Origin: JAKFEW01 sp036675505
GTDB taxonomy: Bacteria; Cyanobacteriota; Sericytochromatia; S15B-MN24; JAQBPE01
NCBI GenBank assembly: GCA_036675505.1
Contig: JAKFEW010000125.1
Location: 1-64,000 of the forward strand
Direction of reading: 5' to 3'
DNA length: 64,000 nt
A program made the position numbers and the translations under genes. This document shows positions 33,699 to 42,727 of the stretch, piece by piece. Position 1 is the stretch's first letter. Each line of letters opens with the position of its first letter. Under the pieces are notes generated by a model. That model saw only the letters and a program-made list of their open reading frames with translations. It was not told the origin of the DNA and searched no databases.

Positions 33699-36269
33699 AT
33701 GCACAAACTCCGCCGTACCCGTCTCGCCCTGACCGCCGGCATGGCCGTCACGATGCCCCTCGTGGCCGTCGTGGGCTGCCAGACCCCCGGGACCTCCCCC
33801 ACCGCGCCGGACCTCGGCGCCGGTGCAGCCCAGGCCGAGGCCTATCCCGGTACGACAGGCCACGTCTATCCCGACGCCGGTATCGCCATGACGAGCGGCC
33901 CGCTGCGGTACGTCGCGGCGCCCACCGAGCTCAAAATCGCGGGCGTCGCCGCCTCGAGCAGCTACCTCAGCCAGCCGACCGCGGCGATCGACAACAACCT
34001 CAACTCCGCGTGGGCCAGCGGCAACGTGAACGGCCCCACCTTCACGATCACGCTGGCCGCGGAGGCCGAGCTCACGGACCTCCTGCTCAAGACCAACCGC
34101 GTCGGCACCTACGACGTCGAGGTCTCGACCGACGGCACGACCTGGCGGACGGCCCTGGCCGGCATGAAGAACCAGTCCTGGAAGGTCGAGACCAAGAAGT
34201 TCCCGGCCGAGACCCGCGCCCGCTACCTGCGCCTGAAGTTCGTGAACGGCGGCAAGCAGGTCCAGCTCTTCGAGGTGGACGTCAAGGGCGGCGAGGCCGC
34301 CGTCGTCGCCACGCCGACGCCGGCTCCGACGGCAGTCCCCACGGCTACGCCCACGCCCGTCACCGGCGTGTTGAGCGCGACCGCCTCGGCCTCCGCCGGC
34401 ACGTACGTCGCGGCGCGCGCGATCGACGGCAATCTGGACACCGAATGGCAGTCCGGCGCCGTCACCAACCCGACGCTCACGGTCGACCGGGGCGCCACGG
34501 GCGACCTCACCGGCCTCGACGTCAAGATCAATCCGCAGGGCAGCTACGACCTCGAGGTCTCGGACGACGGCGCCACCTGGCGCACGGCGCTCCTGGGCGC
34601 GAAGAATACGACCTGGAACCTGGAGCGCAAGACGATGCCTGCCGGCACCACCGGCCGCTACCTCCGCTTCAAGTTCATCAACGATGGCAAGGGCGTGATG
34701 GTCTTCGAGGTCAAGCCGTTCGGCACGCTCACGGCGACGAGCCCCGCGCCGAGCGTCGCGCCGACCGACCTGCCCTCGGCGGACGTCAGCCTCGCGCCGT
34801 CGATCGAGCCGACGATCGCGCCCACCGTCGCGCCGACGCCGGTGTCCACCGCCACGCCTGCGCCGGTCTCAGGCACGACGATCTCGGTCGACACCGGCCG
34901 GGTGCTGCATGCGGCCCAGTCGACGATTCTCGGCACGAACCGCAACCACGTGACGCGCGATTTCATCAACGGCGCGGCGAAGCTCGCGAAGATGCGCGAG
35001 CTTACCCCGACCTGGGGTGGCGGCAAGTACCTGTATCGCATCGGCCACGGCCCGACCGACGGCCGCACCGACTACAGCTACATGACCGGCTTCCACTTCG
35101 AGCGCGTCTGGAACGCGGTGGCGCCGTATCCCTACGACGACATCCGCGAGGGCCTGAAGGATGCCAACGCGATGGGCGCCGAGCAGTTCCACACCATCAA
35201 CTTCGGCACCAGCGATGCGGCCGAGGCCGGCCGGTACGTCAGCTACCTGAACAAGTCGACCGACGGCAACCGCGCCAAGTACCCCTTCGCCCAGCAGAAC
35301 GTGCGGATGTTCGAGCTCGGCAATGAGATCCCGTGGGACGTGGTCCGCGGCCACTCCCAGTACGCCTACAACGAGAGCGTCTACGCCCAGCGCGCCAAGC
35401 TCTTCGCGCAGCAGATGCGCGCCAACTCGGACGTGCCGATCGAGATCGGCGCGGTCTGCTCGATCAACTCGAACTGGCAGGGCCAGGGCTGGAGCGGCGG
35501 CGCGACGACGGTCAAGAACGTCCTCGAGATCATGGGCCCGGAGGTCGACTTCCTGACCTACCACGGCTATCCGTCCTGGCCGCTGTCGTATGCCAACGGC
35601 GATCGCTACGCCACGATGGCGCAGAACGAATGGAACCGCCAGAAGATCGAGACCGAGATCAAGCCGGCCATCCGCCAGTACGGCGGCGGGCGGAACATCT
35701 GGATCGCGAATACGGAGTTTTTCACGCACTTCTATGCGGACCCGACGAAGTCGCGCGGGCTGTATGGCGCGCTGTACGCCGCGGACACGCTGACCCTGGC
35801 GCTCAACCAGGACATCCGCACGGCGGTCGAGTTCTGCTTCGACCATGGCGACCTTTCCGACGCCGCGTTCTTCTTCAACAACGATCCCACCCGCGTGACG
35901 GCGATCTTCAAGTTCCAGCAGATGCTGGCGAAGCACTGGGGCGACAGCGTCGTCGCGACGTCGTCGAACGAGATCCCCACGCGCTTCGTGAAGGGCATCT
36001 CGACCACGATGAACGTGCCGCGGCTCTCCTTCAGCGCCGCCACGTCGGGCTCGCGGACGTTCGTGATGGTCACGAACCGCTTCGACGACGCCGACGTGAA
36101 GTCGAATGTGGCGCTCGGCTTCACCCCGCGCAGCATCACCGCCTACACCCTCGCCGACCCCAACAAGTGGAACGCCGCGAACGCGACGGTCACCACCACG
36201 AGCCCGACCAGCCTGAACGGTTACACGTTCAAGGCCGCCAGCGTGACGATCTTCGAGATCGATCGCTGA
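33699..36269 (+). CDS. Lipoprotein, two discoidin domains plus clan GH-A glycosidase
   Basis: 856 aa from ATG 33699 with AAAGGAG upstream. The signal ends VAVVGC (Cys27). Two F5/8 type C domains (about residues 65-205 and 225-345) share TYDVEVSTDGTTWRTAL/SYDLEVSDDGATWRTAL. Thr/Pro-rich linkers follow each. From about residue 400 there is a TIM-barrel glycosidase with acid/base Glu543 in FELGNEI and nucleophile Glu673 in ANTEFF, most like GH51/GH39 arabinofuranosidase-type enzymes. It is surface-anchored and probably degrades or binds polysaccharide. Followed by a close architectural paralogue. Confidence 0.82.
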   Translation: MHKLRRTRLALTAGMAVTMPLVAVVGCQTPGTSPTAPDLGAGAAQAEAYPGTTGHVYPDAGIAMTSGPLRYVAAPTELKIAGVAASSSYLSQPTAAIDNNLNSAWASGNVNGPTFTITLAAEAELTDLLLKTNRVGTYDVEVSTDGTTWRTALAGMKNQSWKVETKKFPAETRARYLRLKFVNGGKQVQLFEVDVKGGEAAVVATPTPAPTAVPTATPTPVTGVLSATASASAGTYVAARAIDGNLDTEWQSGAVTNPTLTVDRGATGDLTGLDVKINPQGSYDLEVSDDGATWRTALLGAKNTTWNLERKTMPAGTTGRYLRFKFINDGKGVMVFEVKPFGTLTATSPAPSVAPTDLPSADVSLAPSIEPTIAPTVAPTPVSTATPAPVSGTTISVDTGRVLHAAQSTILGTNRNHVTRDFINGAAKLAKMRELTPTWGGGKYLYRIGHGPTDGRTDYSYMTGFHFERVWNAVAPYPYDDIREGLKDANAMGAEQFHTINFGTSDAAEAGRYVSYLNKSTDGNRAKYPFAQQNVRMFELGNEIPWDVVRGHSQYAYNESVYAQRAKLFAQQMRANSDVPIEIGAVCSINSNWQGQGWSGGATTVKNVLEIMGPEVDFLTYHGYPSWPLSYANGDRYATMAQNEWNRQKIETEIKPAIRQYGGGRNIWIANTEFFTHFYADPTKSRGLYGALYAADTLTLALNQDIRTAVEFCFDHGDLSDAAFFFNNDPTRVTAIFKFQQMLAKHWGDSVVATSSNEIPTRFVKGISTTMNVPRLSFSAATSGSRTFVMVTNRFDDADVKSNVALGFTPRSITAYTLADPNKWNAANATVTTTSPTSLNGYTFKAASVTIFEIDR

Positions 36270-36281
36270 CCAGCTGAACCA

Positions 36282-36301
36282 GACCTCCCTGCGGGGAGGT
36301 C
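36282..36301 (+). terminator. Short hairpin between glycosidase genes
   Basis: GACCTCCC (36282-36289), TGCG loop, GGGAGGTC (36294-36301); no T-run. May attenuate rather than terminate transcription between the two paralogous genes. Confidence 0.45.
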
Positions 36302-36383
36302 AGTAGACGGGGCCTTCGGGCCTCGTCGCCGCGCGCCGGCCTTGCCCGCCCCCGGGCACGTCCGGCCAACCGGAGGTATCTCT

Positions 36384-38642
36384 TTGTTCCGTAACGGTTA
36401 CCTGCTCCCTCTGTCCCTCGCCGCCGCGATCGCCGCCGGCTGCCAGGCCCCCACCGGCGCGCCCTCGCTGGGCTCTCCCGACGCCCCGAGCGGCGACATC
36501 GCCGCCGTGCGCGCCGGATCCAGCCGCCATCTATCGATCATCGAGGCCACGCCGGTCATCACCGCCACCGCCTCGGTGAGCTCCGGCGCCTCGGTGCCGG
36601 CGCGCGTGCTCGACGGCAACCTGACCACCGAATGGCAGTCTGGGCTCGTGGCCAACCCGATCCTGACGCTCGACCGCGGCGGCGCGGGGCCGCTGGCGGC
36701 GATCGACCTCAAGGCCAAGCCCGGCCAGCTCTACGCCGTCGACGTCTCGACCGACGGCACGACCTGGAAGACCGTGCTCGTGAACCAGCAGAACACGACC
36801 TGGAACCTCGAGCACAAGGTCCTGCCGGCCGACACCTCGGGCCGCTGGCTGCGCCTGCGCTACGCGACGCCGGGCACGGCGAGCGTGATGGTCTTCGAGG
36901 TCAAGCTGACCGGCTCCCTCGAGGCCACGGTGCCTTCGCCGGCGCCGACGGCCGAGCCCACTGCCCCGGCCTCCACGGCACCCGCCGGCCTCTCCGCGAC
37001 GGGCGTGCCCACCGCAGGCCTGTTCCCGGCCTCGCGCGCCGTCGACGGCTCGTTGAGCACGGAGTGGCAGTCCGGCGCGGTCGCGACCTCGTCGCTGACG
37101 CTCGATCGCGGCGCCACTGGCCCGCTCACGGCGCTCGACATCAAGCTGAACCCGGGCCCCACCTTCGACGTGGCGGTCTCCGACGACGGCACGACCTGGA
37201 CGACCGTCGCGACCGGCCAGAAGACCACGACCTGGAACGTCGAGCGCAAGGCCCTGCCCGCAGACACTTCCGGCCGGTACGTGCGCCTCGCGATCACCAA
37301 CAACGGCAAGAGCGCGATGGTGTTCGAGGCCCGCCCGCAGGGCACGCTGAGCGGCGCCACGCCGGCCCCGGCGCCGATCGGCGCGTTCTTGGCGACCCGC
37401 TTCGGCAACCAGAGCGTGCCCCGCTCGGCGGACGGCACGCACACCCGCGGCTACGAGCTGGTCCAGGAGCTCGGCATGTCGACGATCCGCGAGGGCTGGA
37501 ACTGGGCCAACTTGCAGACCCAGAAGGGCTCCCTGGTGTCGTGGATCGGCGCGTACACCGACCCCAAGACCGCGAAGCTGGCCTCGCTCGGCCTCGCGAC
37601 CGAGGCCATGGTCTGCGACACGCCGGTCTGGGCCACCAGCGACACCAACGCGCCCTACAAGAAGTACACGGTGCCCGCTGGCCTCAAGTCGGCGATCTTC
37701 GCGGACGGCACGGACGTGTACAAGCCCGGCGTGCAGCCGAACCCCGACAACTACTTCGCCTGGTACATGTTCACGATGGCGAGCCGCTACAAGGGCCAGG
37801 TGGCTTCCTGGCAGGTCTGGAACGAGCCGGACTTCCCGAGCGGCCAGACCACCGCGGGCTACACCGGCACCAACGGCGCCGCCCGCTACTGGACGGGCAC
37901 GGTGCAGGACTACGTGCGCCTGCTCAAGGTGGCTCACACGGTCGTGAAGGGCGTCGACCCCGCGGCGCGCGTCGCGCTGGGCGGCCTGGGCTACGAGAGC
38001 TACCTCGCGGCCGTGATCGACAACGGCGGCGCGCCGTACTTCGACATCGTGGACTTCCACGCCTACGGCTCGGACAAGTCCACGGCGAACGGCGTCCTGA
38101 ACAGCAGCTGGGGCTTCCTCGGTCGCTATCAGGCGATGAAGAACGTGCTCGCGGCCAAGGGCGTGACGGGCAAGACCTTCGCGGCCTCGGAGACCGGCAT
38201 GACCGCCGACCTCCCCGAGGAGCAGGCCGGCTACGCCACCAAGCTCCTCGCGACCGGCCTCGGCCTCGGCGACGTCGAGCTCGTGCAGTGGGCCGTCTTC
38301 ACGAACCCCGGTCACCTGAACATCGGCGTCGTCGACAAGGCCACGCTGTCGGTGAAGACCAAGGGTTACCACGCCTATGCCTACGCCACCAGGCAGCTCG
38401 CGGGCTGCAAGCCCGCCGGCGCCGTAGCCGCCACGGGCGCCCAGGGCTGGAAGTTCGTCCGGCCCGACGGCAAGGCCATGTGGGCGGTCTGGTCGAAGTC
38501 GACGTCGCCGGTCGCGCTGGCGCTGCCGGTGGCCTCGGCCAGCGTCCGCGACAAGTACGGCGCGGCGCGCACGGCGAGCTACGCAGATGGCCAGCTGGCG
38601 CTCAACCTGTCGGCCGACCCGGTCTGGGTGATCGAAAACTGA
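36384..38642 (+). CDS. Lipoprotein, two discoidin domains plus GH39/GH5-like glycosidase
   Basis: 752 aa. TTG 36384 is chosen because GGAGGT lies at 36372-36377 and the signal peptide then starts normally, ending IAAGC (Cys20). Two F5/8C domains resemble those of the preceding gene (DVSTDGTTWKTVL, VAVSDDGTTWTTVA). The catalytic part has acid/base Glu481 in VWNEPDFP and nucleophile Glu603 in AASETGM, in clan GH-A. Same architecture but diverged catalytic domain: duplication followed by divergence of the enzyme part, or domain shuffling. Confidence 0.82.
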   Translation: MFRNGYLLPLSLAAAIAAGCQAPTGAPSLGSPDAPSGDIAAVRAGSSRHLSIIEATPVITATASVSSGASVPARVLDGNLTTEWQSGLVANPILTLDRGGAGPLAAIDLKAKPGQLYAVDVSTDGTTWKTVLVNQQNTTWNLEHKVLPADTSGRWLRLRYATPGTASVMVFEVKLTGSLEATVPSPAPTAEPTAPASTAPAGLSATGVPTAGLFPASRAVDGSLSTEWQSGAVATSSLTLDRGATGPLTALDIKLNPGPTFDVAVSDDGTTWTTVATGQKTTTWNVERKALPADTSGRYVRLAITNNGKSAMVFEARPQGTLSGATPAPAPIGAFLATRFGNQSVPRSADGTHTRGYELVQELGMSTIREGWNWANLQTQKGSLVSWIGAYTDPKTAKLASLGLATEAMVCDTPVWATSDTNAPYKKYTVPAGLKSAIFADGTDVYKPGVQPNPDNYFAWYMFTMASRYKGQVASWQVWNEPDFPSGQTTAGYTGTNGAARYWTGTVQDYVRLLKVAHTVVKGVDPAARVALGGLGYESYLAAVIDNGGAPYFDIVDFHAYGSDKSTANGVLNSSWGFLGRYQAMKNVLAAKGVTGKTFAASETGMTADLPEEQAGYATKLLATGLGLGDVELVQWAVFTNPGHLNIGVVDKATLSVKTKGYHAYAYATRQLAGCKPAGAVAATGAQGWKFVRPDGKAMWAVWSKSTSPVALALPVASASVRDKYGAARTASYADGQLALNLSADPVWVIEN

Positions 38643-38664
38643 GCGTCTCGGTACCTGTATATTA

Positions 38665-38696
38665 AGAGGGCCCTCCCCTTTCGGGGAGGGCCCTCT
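38665..38696. terminator. Bidirectional hairpin between glycosidase and HU genes
   Basis: AGAGGGCCCTCCCC (38665-38678) with TTTC loop and a perfect complement (38683-38696). It lies between convergent genes; U-tracts are weak on both sides. Confidence 0.75.
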
Positions 38697-38719
38697 CAGG
38701 CTTTCAGAAGAAGCGAAGC

Positions 38720-39031
38720 TTACTTCTTGCCCGCAGCGACCTTCTTGCCGGCCTTGGCGCCCGCGACGGTCTCCTTCAGACCCTTGCCGGCGGTGAAGGC
38801 GGGGGCCTTCTTGGCGGCAATCTTCAGAACGGCGCCGGTGCGGGGGTTGCGACCCTCGCGGGCGGCGCGCTCGCGGACCTGGAACGTGCCGAAGCCGACG
38901 AGGGTGACCTTGTCGCTCTTCGACAGCGCGGCGGTGATCGCATCGATCGTCGCGTTGATGGTCGACTCAGTGTCCTTCTTCGACAGCTTGGTCTTGGCGG
39001 CGACGGCGTTGACGAGCTCTTCCTTGTTCAA
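38720..39031 (-). CDS. HU-family DNA-binding protein
   Basis: 103 aa. The start is a TTG at 39031, supported by AAGGAG at 39039-39044 and by the family N-terminus (M)NKEELVNAVA. The core VTLVGFGTFQVRERAAREGRNPRTG is the HU/IHF arm region. It has a short Lys/Ala/Gly-rich tail after the HU fold (AGAKAGKKVAAGKK), as in several Actinobacteria. It is a nucleoid architectural protein. Confidence 0.95.
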   Translation of the reverse strand: MNKEELVNAVAAKTKLSKKDTESTINATIDAITAALSKSDKVTLVGFGTFQVRERAAREGRNPRTGAVLKIAAKKAPAFTAGKGLKETVAGAKAGKKVAAGKK

Positions 39032-39117
39032 TTCCTTACTCCTTCTGATGATACGGCTAGCAAGCAGGCTAGAGGCCGTACCCTGCGGGCGTTTTGCCCA
39101 CGTCCCTAACGAAGAAG

Positions 39118-39146
39118 AAGGTATCACGACGCCTGACGGGATGCAA
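39118..39146 (-). promoter_or_regulatory. Candidate promoter of the HU gene
   Basis: On the minus strand, TTGCAT (39146-39141), 17-nt spacer, TACCTT (39123-39118), giving a leader of roughly 80 nt. Confidence 0.45.
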
Positions 39147-39228
39147 TACTTTTTTCGCAAGATCTGGCGGGAATTTTATGTAGATCGTGAGCCGCGATCT
39201 CTGATGGGTGGCCAGATACGAACGACGA

Positions 39229-39253
39229 GCCCCTCCCCCGACGGGGGAGGGGC
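39229..39253 (-). terminator. Hairpin downstream of nrdJ
   Basis: GCCCCTCCCCC (39229-39239), GAC loop, GGGGGAGGGGC (39243-39253). It lies 30 bp past the nrdJ stop; no clear T-run. Confidence 0.6.
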
Positions 39254-39282
39254 CTGGTGTCAGATCCCGGAAACCCGCGTGA

Positions 39283-41685
39283 TTAGCCGCACTTGCTGTA
39301 GCCGCAGCTCCGGCAGGTCACGCAGCCCTCGCCGAATTCCAGGCCATTGCCGCACTCGGGGCACTCGGGGCTCTCGCCATAAATGTGCACGGCGTCCGGA
39401 CCGAACCGATCTGCACCTTGCTTGACCGGTGCCGCGGCCGAGGCCGTCACCGACACCGGAGCAGGCTGAGCAGCGAGGACCTGGCCCAGCATACGCGGGC
39501 TGTCCTTGAGCACCTTGCCGATGGCGTCCGGGATGCTCAGCACCTGGTTCGCACCGAAGCCGTAAGGGTTGGCGCCGCGGATGCCGATGAGGCTGCGCGA
39601 GATTTCGTCCACGGGCACGTTGTACTGCAGCGACAGGCTGATAAGGCGGCCGATGGCCTCCGACAAGCTGAACAGCGTCCCGCCCGAGCGGCCGATGTTG
39701 GTCACGACCTCGCGGATGCCCTGCTCGTCGTAGTTCACCGTGGTGTAGAGCTTGCCGTCGCCCGTCGCGGTCGTACGGGTGAAGCCGTACAGATCCTCGG
39801 GACGCGGACGGGCACGGCCCGACGCCGGGGCGGTGGCCGCCGCCGCGGGTGCCGCGGGCGCGGCCTGCGGCGTCGCCGGGGCCTGCGAGACCGACAGGGG
39901 CTGGAATTGCCGCGAGTTGTTGCGGTACACCGTGATGCCCTTGCAGCCCGTCTCGTAGGCGAGCCGGTAGGCCATCTCGACGTCTTCGACCGTGGCCGAC
40001 TCGTTGAAGTTGATGGTCTTCGAGGTGGCCGAGTCGTTGTAGTGCTGGAACGCGGCCTGGATGCGAACGTGCTCTTCGGGCGTGATGTCGTGCGCCGTGC
40101 GGAAGATCCGCACAGCATCCGCAGGCACCTCGAAGTCCTTGAGGTGTTCGAGGCTGCCGTGGTTGCGGTCGATCGCCTCCATCAGCTCGTCGCTGAAGAA
40201 GCCGTTCGCCTTGGCGTAATCGAGGAAGACGCCGTCGACGTCGACCATGTGCGTGTCGGCCTGCCAGCGCTTGAAGGCGAGGGCGAAGACCGGCTCGCAG
40301 CCGCCCGAAGTGTCGGCGAGGATCGAGAGCGTGCCCGTCGGCGCGACCGTGGTCGTCGTCGAGTTGCGCAGGCCGAATTTCTCGACCTCGTTCATCAGTG
40401 CGTTGAACGTCGCCAGGGGGTGACGGCCCGGACGAGCGTCGCGCTCCGCGAACATGCGGCGGAAGATGTCGTTCGACTCGGCCTCGTGGCCCAAGCGACC
40501 GGGGAAGGGGCCGCGCTTCTTGGCGAGTTCGAGGCTCATCACCTTCGACTCGTAGTCGATGAAGCTCATGAGTTCCTCGGCGACGCGCAGGCTCTCCACC
40601 GAACCGTAGCCGATGCCCAGGCGGTACAGCATCCGCGCGAAGCCCATCACGCCGAGGCCGATCTTACGGGTGGCGTGGGTGACGTCGTGGATCTCGGGGA
40701 TCGGATACTTGTTGGCATCGATGACGTTGTCGAGCAGGTGGGTCGACGCGTGGATGCACCCGCGCAGACGCTCCCAGTCGATGGCCGCGCCCGCGGGCGT
40801 GTCCAAGATGAATCGCTCGAGGTTGATCGAGCCCAGGTTGCAGGACTCGTAGGGAATCAACGGCTGCTCGCCGCACGGATTGGTGGCCTCGTAGTGCCCC
40901 ATCCACGGAACGGGGCAGTACTCGTTCATGCGATCGATGAAGACGACACCGGGCTCGCCTGTGCTCCAGGCGCGCTGAACGATCTCCTTGAAGACCTTGC
41001 GCGCGTCGAGCTGGCCGTCGACGGCGCCCGAGCGAGGATTCACGAGGTCGTAGTCGGTACCTTCCTCGACGGCTTTCATGAAGACGTCCGTCACGGCCAC
41101 CGAGATGTTGAAGTTCGTCAGCTTGGAGAGGTCCTCCTTGTGCTCCACGAAGTCCATGATGTCCGGGTGGTCGACGCGCAGGATGCCCATGTTGGCGCCA
41201 CGGCGCATGCCGCCCTGCTTGATGCTCTCCGTGGCCGCGTTGAAGACGTCCATGAACGAGACCGGGCCCGAGGACACGCCTTTGGTGCTCTGGACGAGGT
41301 CGTTCTTGGGGCGCAAGCGCGAGAACGCGAAGCCGGTGCCGCCACCGGTCTGGTGGATCAAGGCGGCGTTCTTGATGCTCTCGAAGATGCCCGCGAGGTC
41401 GTCGGGCACGGGCAGCACGAAGCACGCCGAGAGCTGGCCGGTGCGGGTGCCTGCGTTCGCGAGGGTCGGCGAGTTCGGCAGGAAGTCGAGGTTGTAAGTG
41501 AGGTCGTAGAACTTCTTGGCGGCCGCCTCGACGTCGGCATCGGTCCCGCCATAAAGCCGCTCGGGCTCCGCTAGGGCCCGCGCGACGCGATTGAACAGCC
41601 CCTCCGGCGTTTCCGCCAGCTTGCCGCGTTGATCCTTCAACAAGTAGCGCTTTTCAAGAACCGTAACCGCGTTCTTGCTCAACAT
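39283..41685 (-). CDS. nrdJ: Adenosylcobalamin-dependent ribonucleotide reductase
   Basis: Class II enzyme reducing ribonucleotides to deoxyribonucleotides. 800 aa from ATG 41685. Motifs: FLPNSPTLANAGT, QTGGGTGFAFSRLRP, ATNPCGEQPLIPYESCNLGSINL around the active-site loop, and VAPTGTLSILADTSGGCEP. The C-terminus carries CPECGNGLEFGEGCVTC, a zinc-ribbon-like redox tail. Before it there is an Ala/Pro-rich linker (about 39840-39890). A 23-residue longer frame (to 41754) has no better ribosome site. The leader is long and possibly regulatory. Confidence 0.97.
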   Translation of the reverse strand: MLSKNAVTVLEKRYLLKDQRGKLAETPEGLFNRVARALAEPERLYGGTDADVEAAAKKFYDLTYNLDFLPNSPTLANAGTRTGQLSACFVLPVPDDLAGIFESIKNAALIHQTGGGTGFAFSRLRPKNDLVQSTKGVSSGPVSFMDVFNAATESIKQGGMRRGANMGILRVDHPDIMDFVEHKEDLSKLTNFNISVAVTDVFMKAVEEGTDYDLVNPRSGAVDGQLDARKVFKEIVQRAWSTGEPGVVFIDRMNEYCPVPWMGHYEATNPCGEQPLIPYESCNLGSINLERFILDTPAGAAIDWERLRGCIHASTHLLDNVIDANKYPIPEIHDVTHATRKIGLGVMGFARMLYRLGIGYGSVESLRVAEELMSFIDYESKVMSLELAKKRGPFPGRLGHEAESNDIFRRMFAERDARPGRHPLATFNALMNEVEKFGLRNSTTTTVAPTGTLSILADTSGGCEPVFALAFKRWQADTHMVDVDGVFLDYAKANGFFSDELMEAIDRNHGSLEHLKDFEVPADAVRIFRTAHDITPEEHVRIQAAFQHYNDSATSKTINFNESATVEDVEMAYRLAYETGCKGITVYRNNSRQFQPLSVSQAPATPQAAPAAPAAAATAPASGRARPRPEDLYGFTRTTATGDGKLYTTVNYDEQGIREVVTNIGRSGGTLFSLSEAIGRLISLSLQYNVPVDEISRSLIGIRGANPYGFGANQVLSIPDAIGKVLKDSPRMLGQVLAAQPAPVSVTASAAAPVKQGADRFGPDAVHIYGESPECPECGNGLEFGEGCVTCRSCGYSKCG

Positions 41686-41842
41686 AATCCGGCAAATCTC
41701 CTCAGTCGGGATTGGTTTGGGGCAAAATCGCCGGTGGTCCGAGAAGGGGACCATCCGGCGGACGACGGGGGCTGCGTGGCGGACTACGATCCTGTGAATA
41801 TGGATGGCGCCTACGCTTCAAGCCCCGGGTCAAGTAGGTCGG

Positions 41843-41871
41843 ATTATACGAGAGCGACACCGCTTAAGCAA
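41843..41871 (-). promoter_or_regulatory. Proximal nrdJ promoter
   Basis: Minus strand: TTGCTT (41871-41866), 17-nt spacer, perfect TATAAT (41848-41843). Predicted leader about 150 nt. Confidence 0.7.
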
Positions 41872-41999
41872 CCCCCAAGCTGGACGGCGAGCCGGTTTCA
41901 GCCTAACATAAGGCAAGTTACATAACGTGTCGAGCGAATGATCAGCGCCGTTATGAAACACCGGTAATCCTGACTATAAAACGCTTTTGGCGGCATTAC

Positions 42000-42028
42000 A
42001 TTATAGAACATGTGTTCGCCAGAGGCAA
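42000..42028 (-). promoter_or_regulatory. Distal promoter upstream of nrdJ
   Basis: Minus strand: TTGCCT (42028-42023), 17-nt spacer, perfect TATAAT (42005-42000). Points towards nrdJ; would give a leader of about 310 nt or a separate small RNA. Confidence 0.6.
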
Positions 42029-42221
42029 GCGTGGCGTTACATTGCTTCACCCGCCGGTGTCACGCGTCACATCATGCCGCTTCCGCCCGAAACCACGCCC
42101 AGGGGGCGTTGCACATCCCGTGACATAAAAACGCGGCGGCGTGAGATTAAGTTTTTCGTAACAAGGCGCCATTCCGGCGGGAGGTCCACCAGCCGAGCGT
42201 CCGACGGCGGTCGAATTCCAG

Positions 42222-42251
42222 ATTTGACGAACATTTGACAGTTGTTTAACG
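42222..42251 (+). promoter_or_regulatory. Best triple 11-bp phased repeat
   Basis: ATTTGACG (42222-42229), ATTTGACA (42233-42240) and GTTTAACG (42244-42251), each separated by 3 bp. This is the cleanest of the phased sites. A GTTATC at 42264-42269 or TATAAC at 42293-42298 could serve as -10. Confidence 0.65.
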
Positions 42252-42410
42252 GGCTCCATGCGCGTTATCACGGAAACTTGAAGCTTCCCTGCTATAACTG
42301 AGTTACAGACGATCACCCGCAAGCATCGCGCCCACGTCCCTCCCGCACATGCAGCCGTCTGGGAAGACCGTGGGCGCTTGTTCTTCAGGCGCCGTAAGGG
42401 GGTGATTCCA

Positions 42411-42605
42411 GTGGGCTTTTACGGCCAGTTGTTCTTCAAGTCCTGGCTCGTCGTCGCGCAGAACGTCGAGGGTCCCCGTGAAAAGCAGCCGAAGGTCAGC
42501 ATGATCGTCGTCGCGTTCAGCGCGGAGGAGGCCTGCGACAAGGTGCGCAGCTACCTCAAGGAAGAGGGCTTCCAGTTCGGTCCCGTCGCCGCATTTTATG
42601 GCTGA
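42411..42605 (+). CDS. Small protein, 64 aa, function unknown
   Basis: GTG 42411 preceded by AAGGGGGTG at 42396-42404; GTG 42402 is an alternative. The sequence is compact and non-repetitive: GFYGQLFFKSWLVVAQNV, then PKVSMIVVAFSAEEACDKVRSYLKEEGFQFGPVAAFYG. It predicts a beta-beta-alpha-beta fold. No signal peptide. It has its own upstream phased repeats and a downstream hairpin, so it is likely a true monocistronic gene. Family not recognised. Confidence 0.75.
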   Translation: MGFYGQLFFKSWLVVAQNVEGPREKQPKVSMIVVAFSAEEACDKVRSYLKEEGFQFGPVAAFYG

Positions 42606-42607
42606 AT

Positions 42608-42624
42608 GCGGGGCTTCCCCGCTT
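42608..42624 (+). terminator. Small hairpin after the 64-aa gene
   Basis: GCGGGG (42608-42613), CTT loop, CCCCGC (42617-42622), TTAA. Short terminator-like element. Confidence 0.55.
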
Positions 42625-42632
42625 AATCCGAA

Positions 42633-42662
42633 GGCTAAGTGACGGTTAAGTCTTTGGAAATC
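42633..42662 (+). promoter_or_regulatory. Phased repeats upstream of the phospholipase D gene
   Basis: GGCTAAGT (42633-42640), GGTTAAGT (42644-42651) and a weak third unit TGGAAATC (about 42655-42662), 11-bp period. It lies 66 bp before ATG 42728. Confidence 0.5.
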
Positions 42663-42727
42663 CGACAAGCCGAACGGCTCGTGTACGGATGTACATGACA
42701 TCACCCGCCCCAACCGCGAGGATGTCC

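Larger units (their letters stand above)
41686..42410. other. 725-bp intergenic region with four promoter-like signals
   Basis: No convincing gene here. Towards nrdJ (minus) it holds two sigma70-type promoters (41843-41871 and 42000-42028) and a leader hairpin, TGGTCC pairing with GGACCA (about 41736-41757). Towards the small protein (plus) it holds the triple phased repeat at 42222-42251. The stretch 42040-42200 is featureless apart from AT-rich runs near 42125-42165. Confidence 0.6.

Noticed and set aside
39385..41574. 729-codon open frame antisense to nrdJ
   Set aside because: Shadow of a certain gene on the other strand.
41686..41836. Cobalamin riboswitch before nrdJ
   Set aside because: No match to the conserved B12 box or its core on the minus strand; only a simple hairpin is seen.
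42303..42713. Minus-strand frame of 136 codons
   Set aside because: Overlaps the well-supported 64-aa gene and the phased repeats; no start signal.
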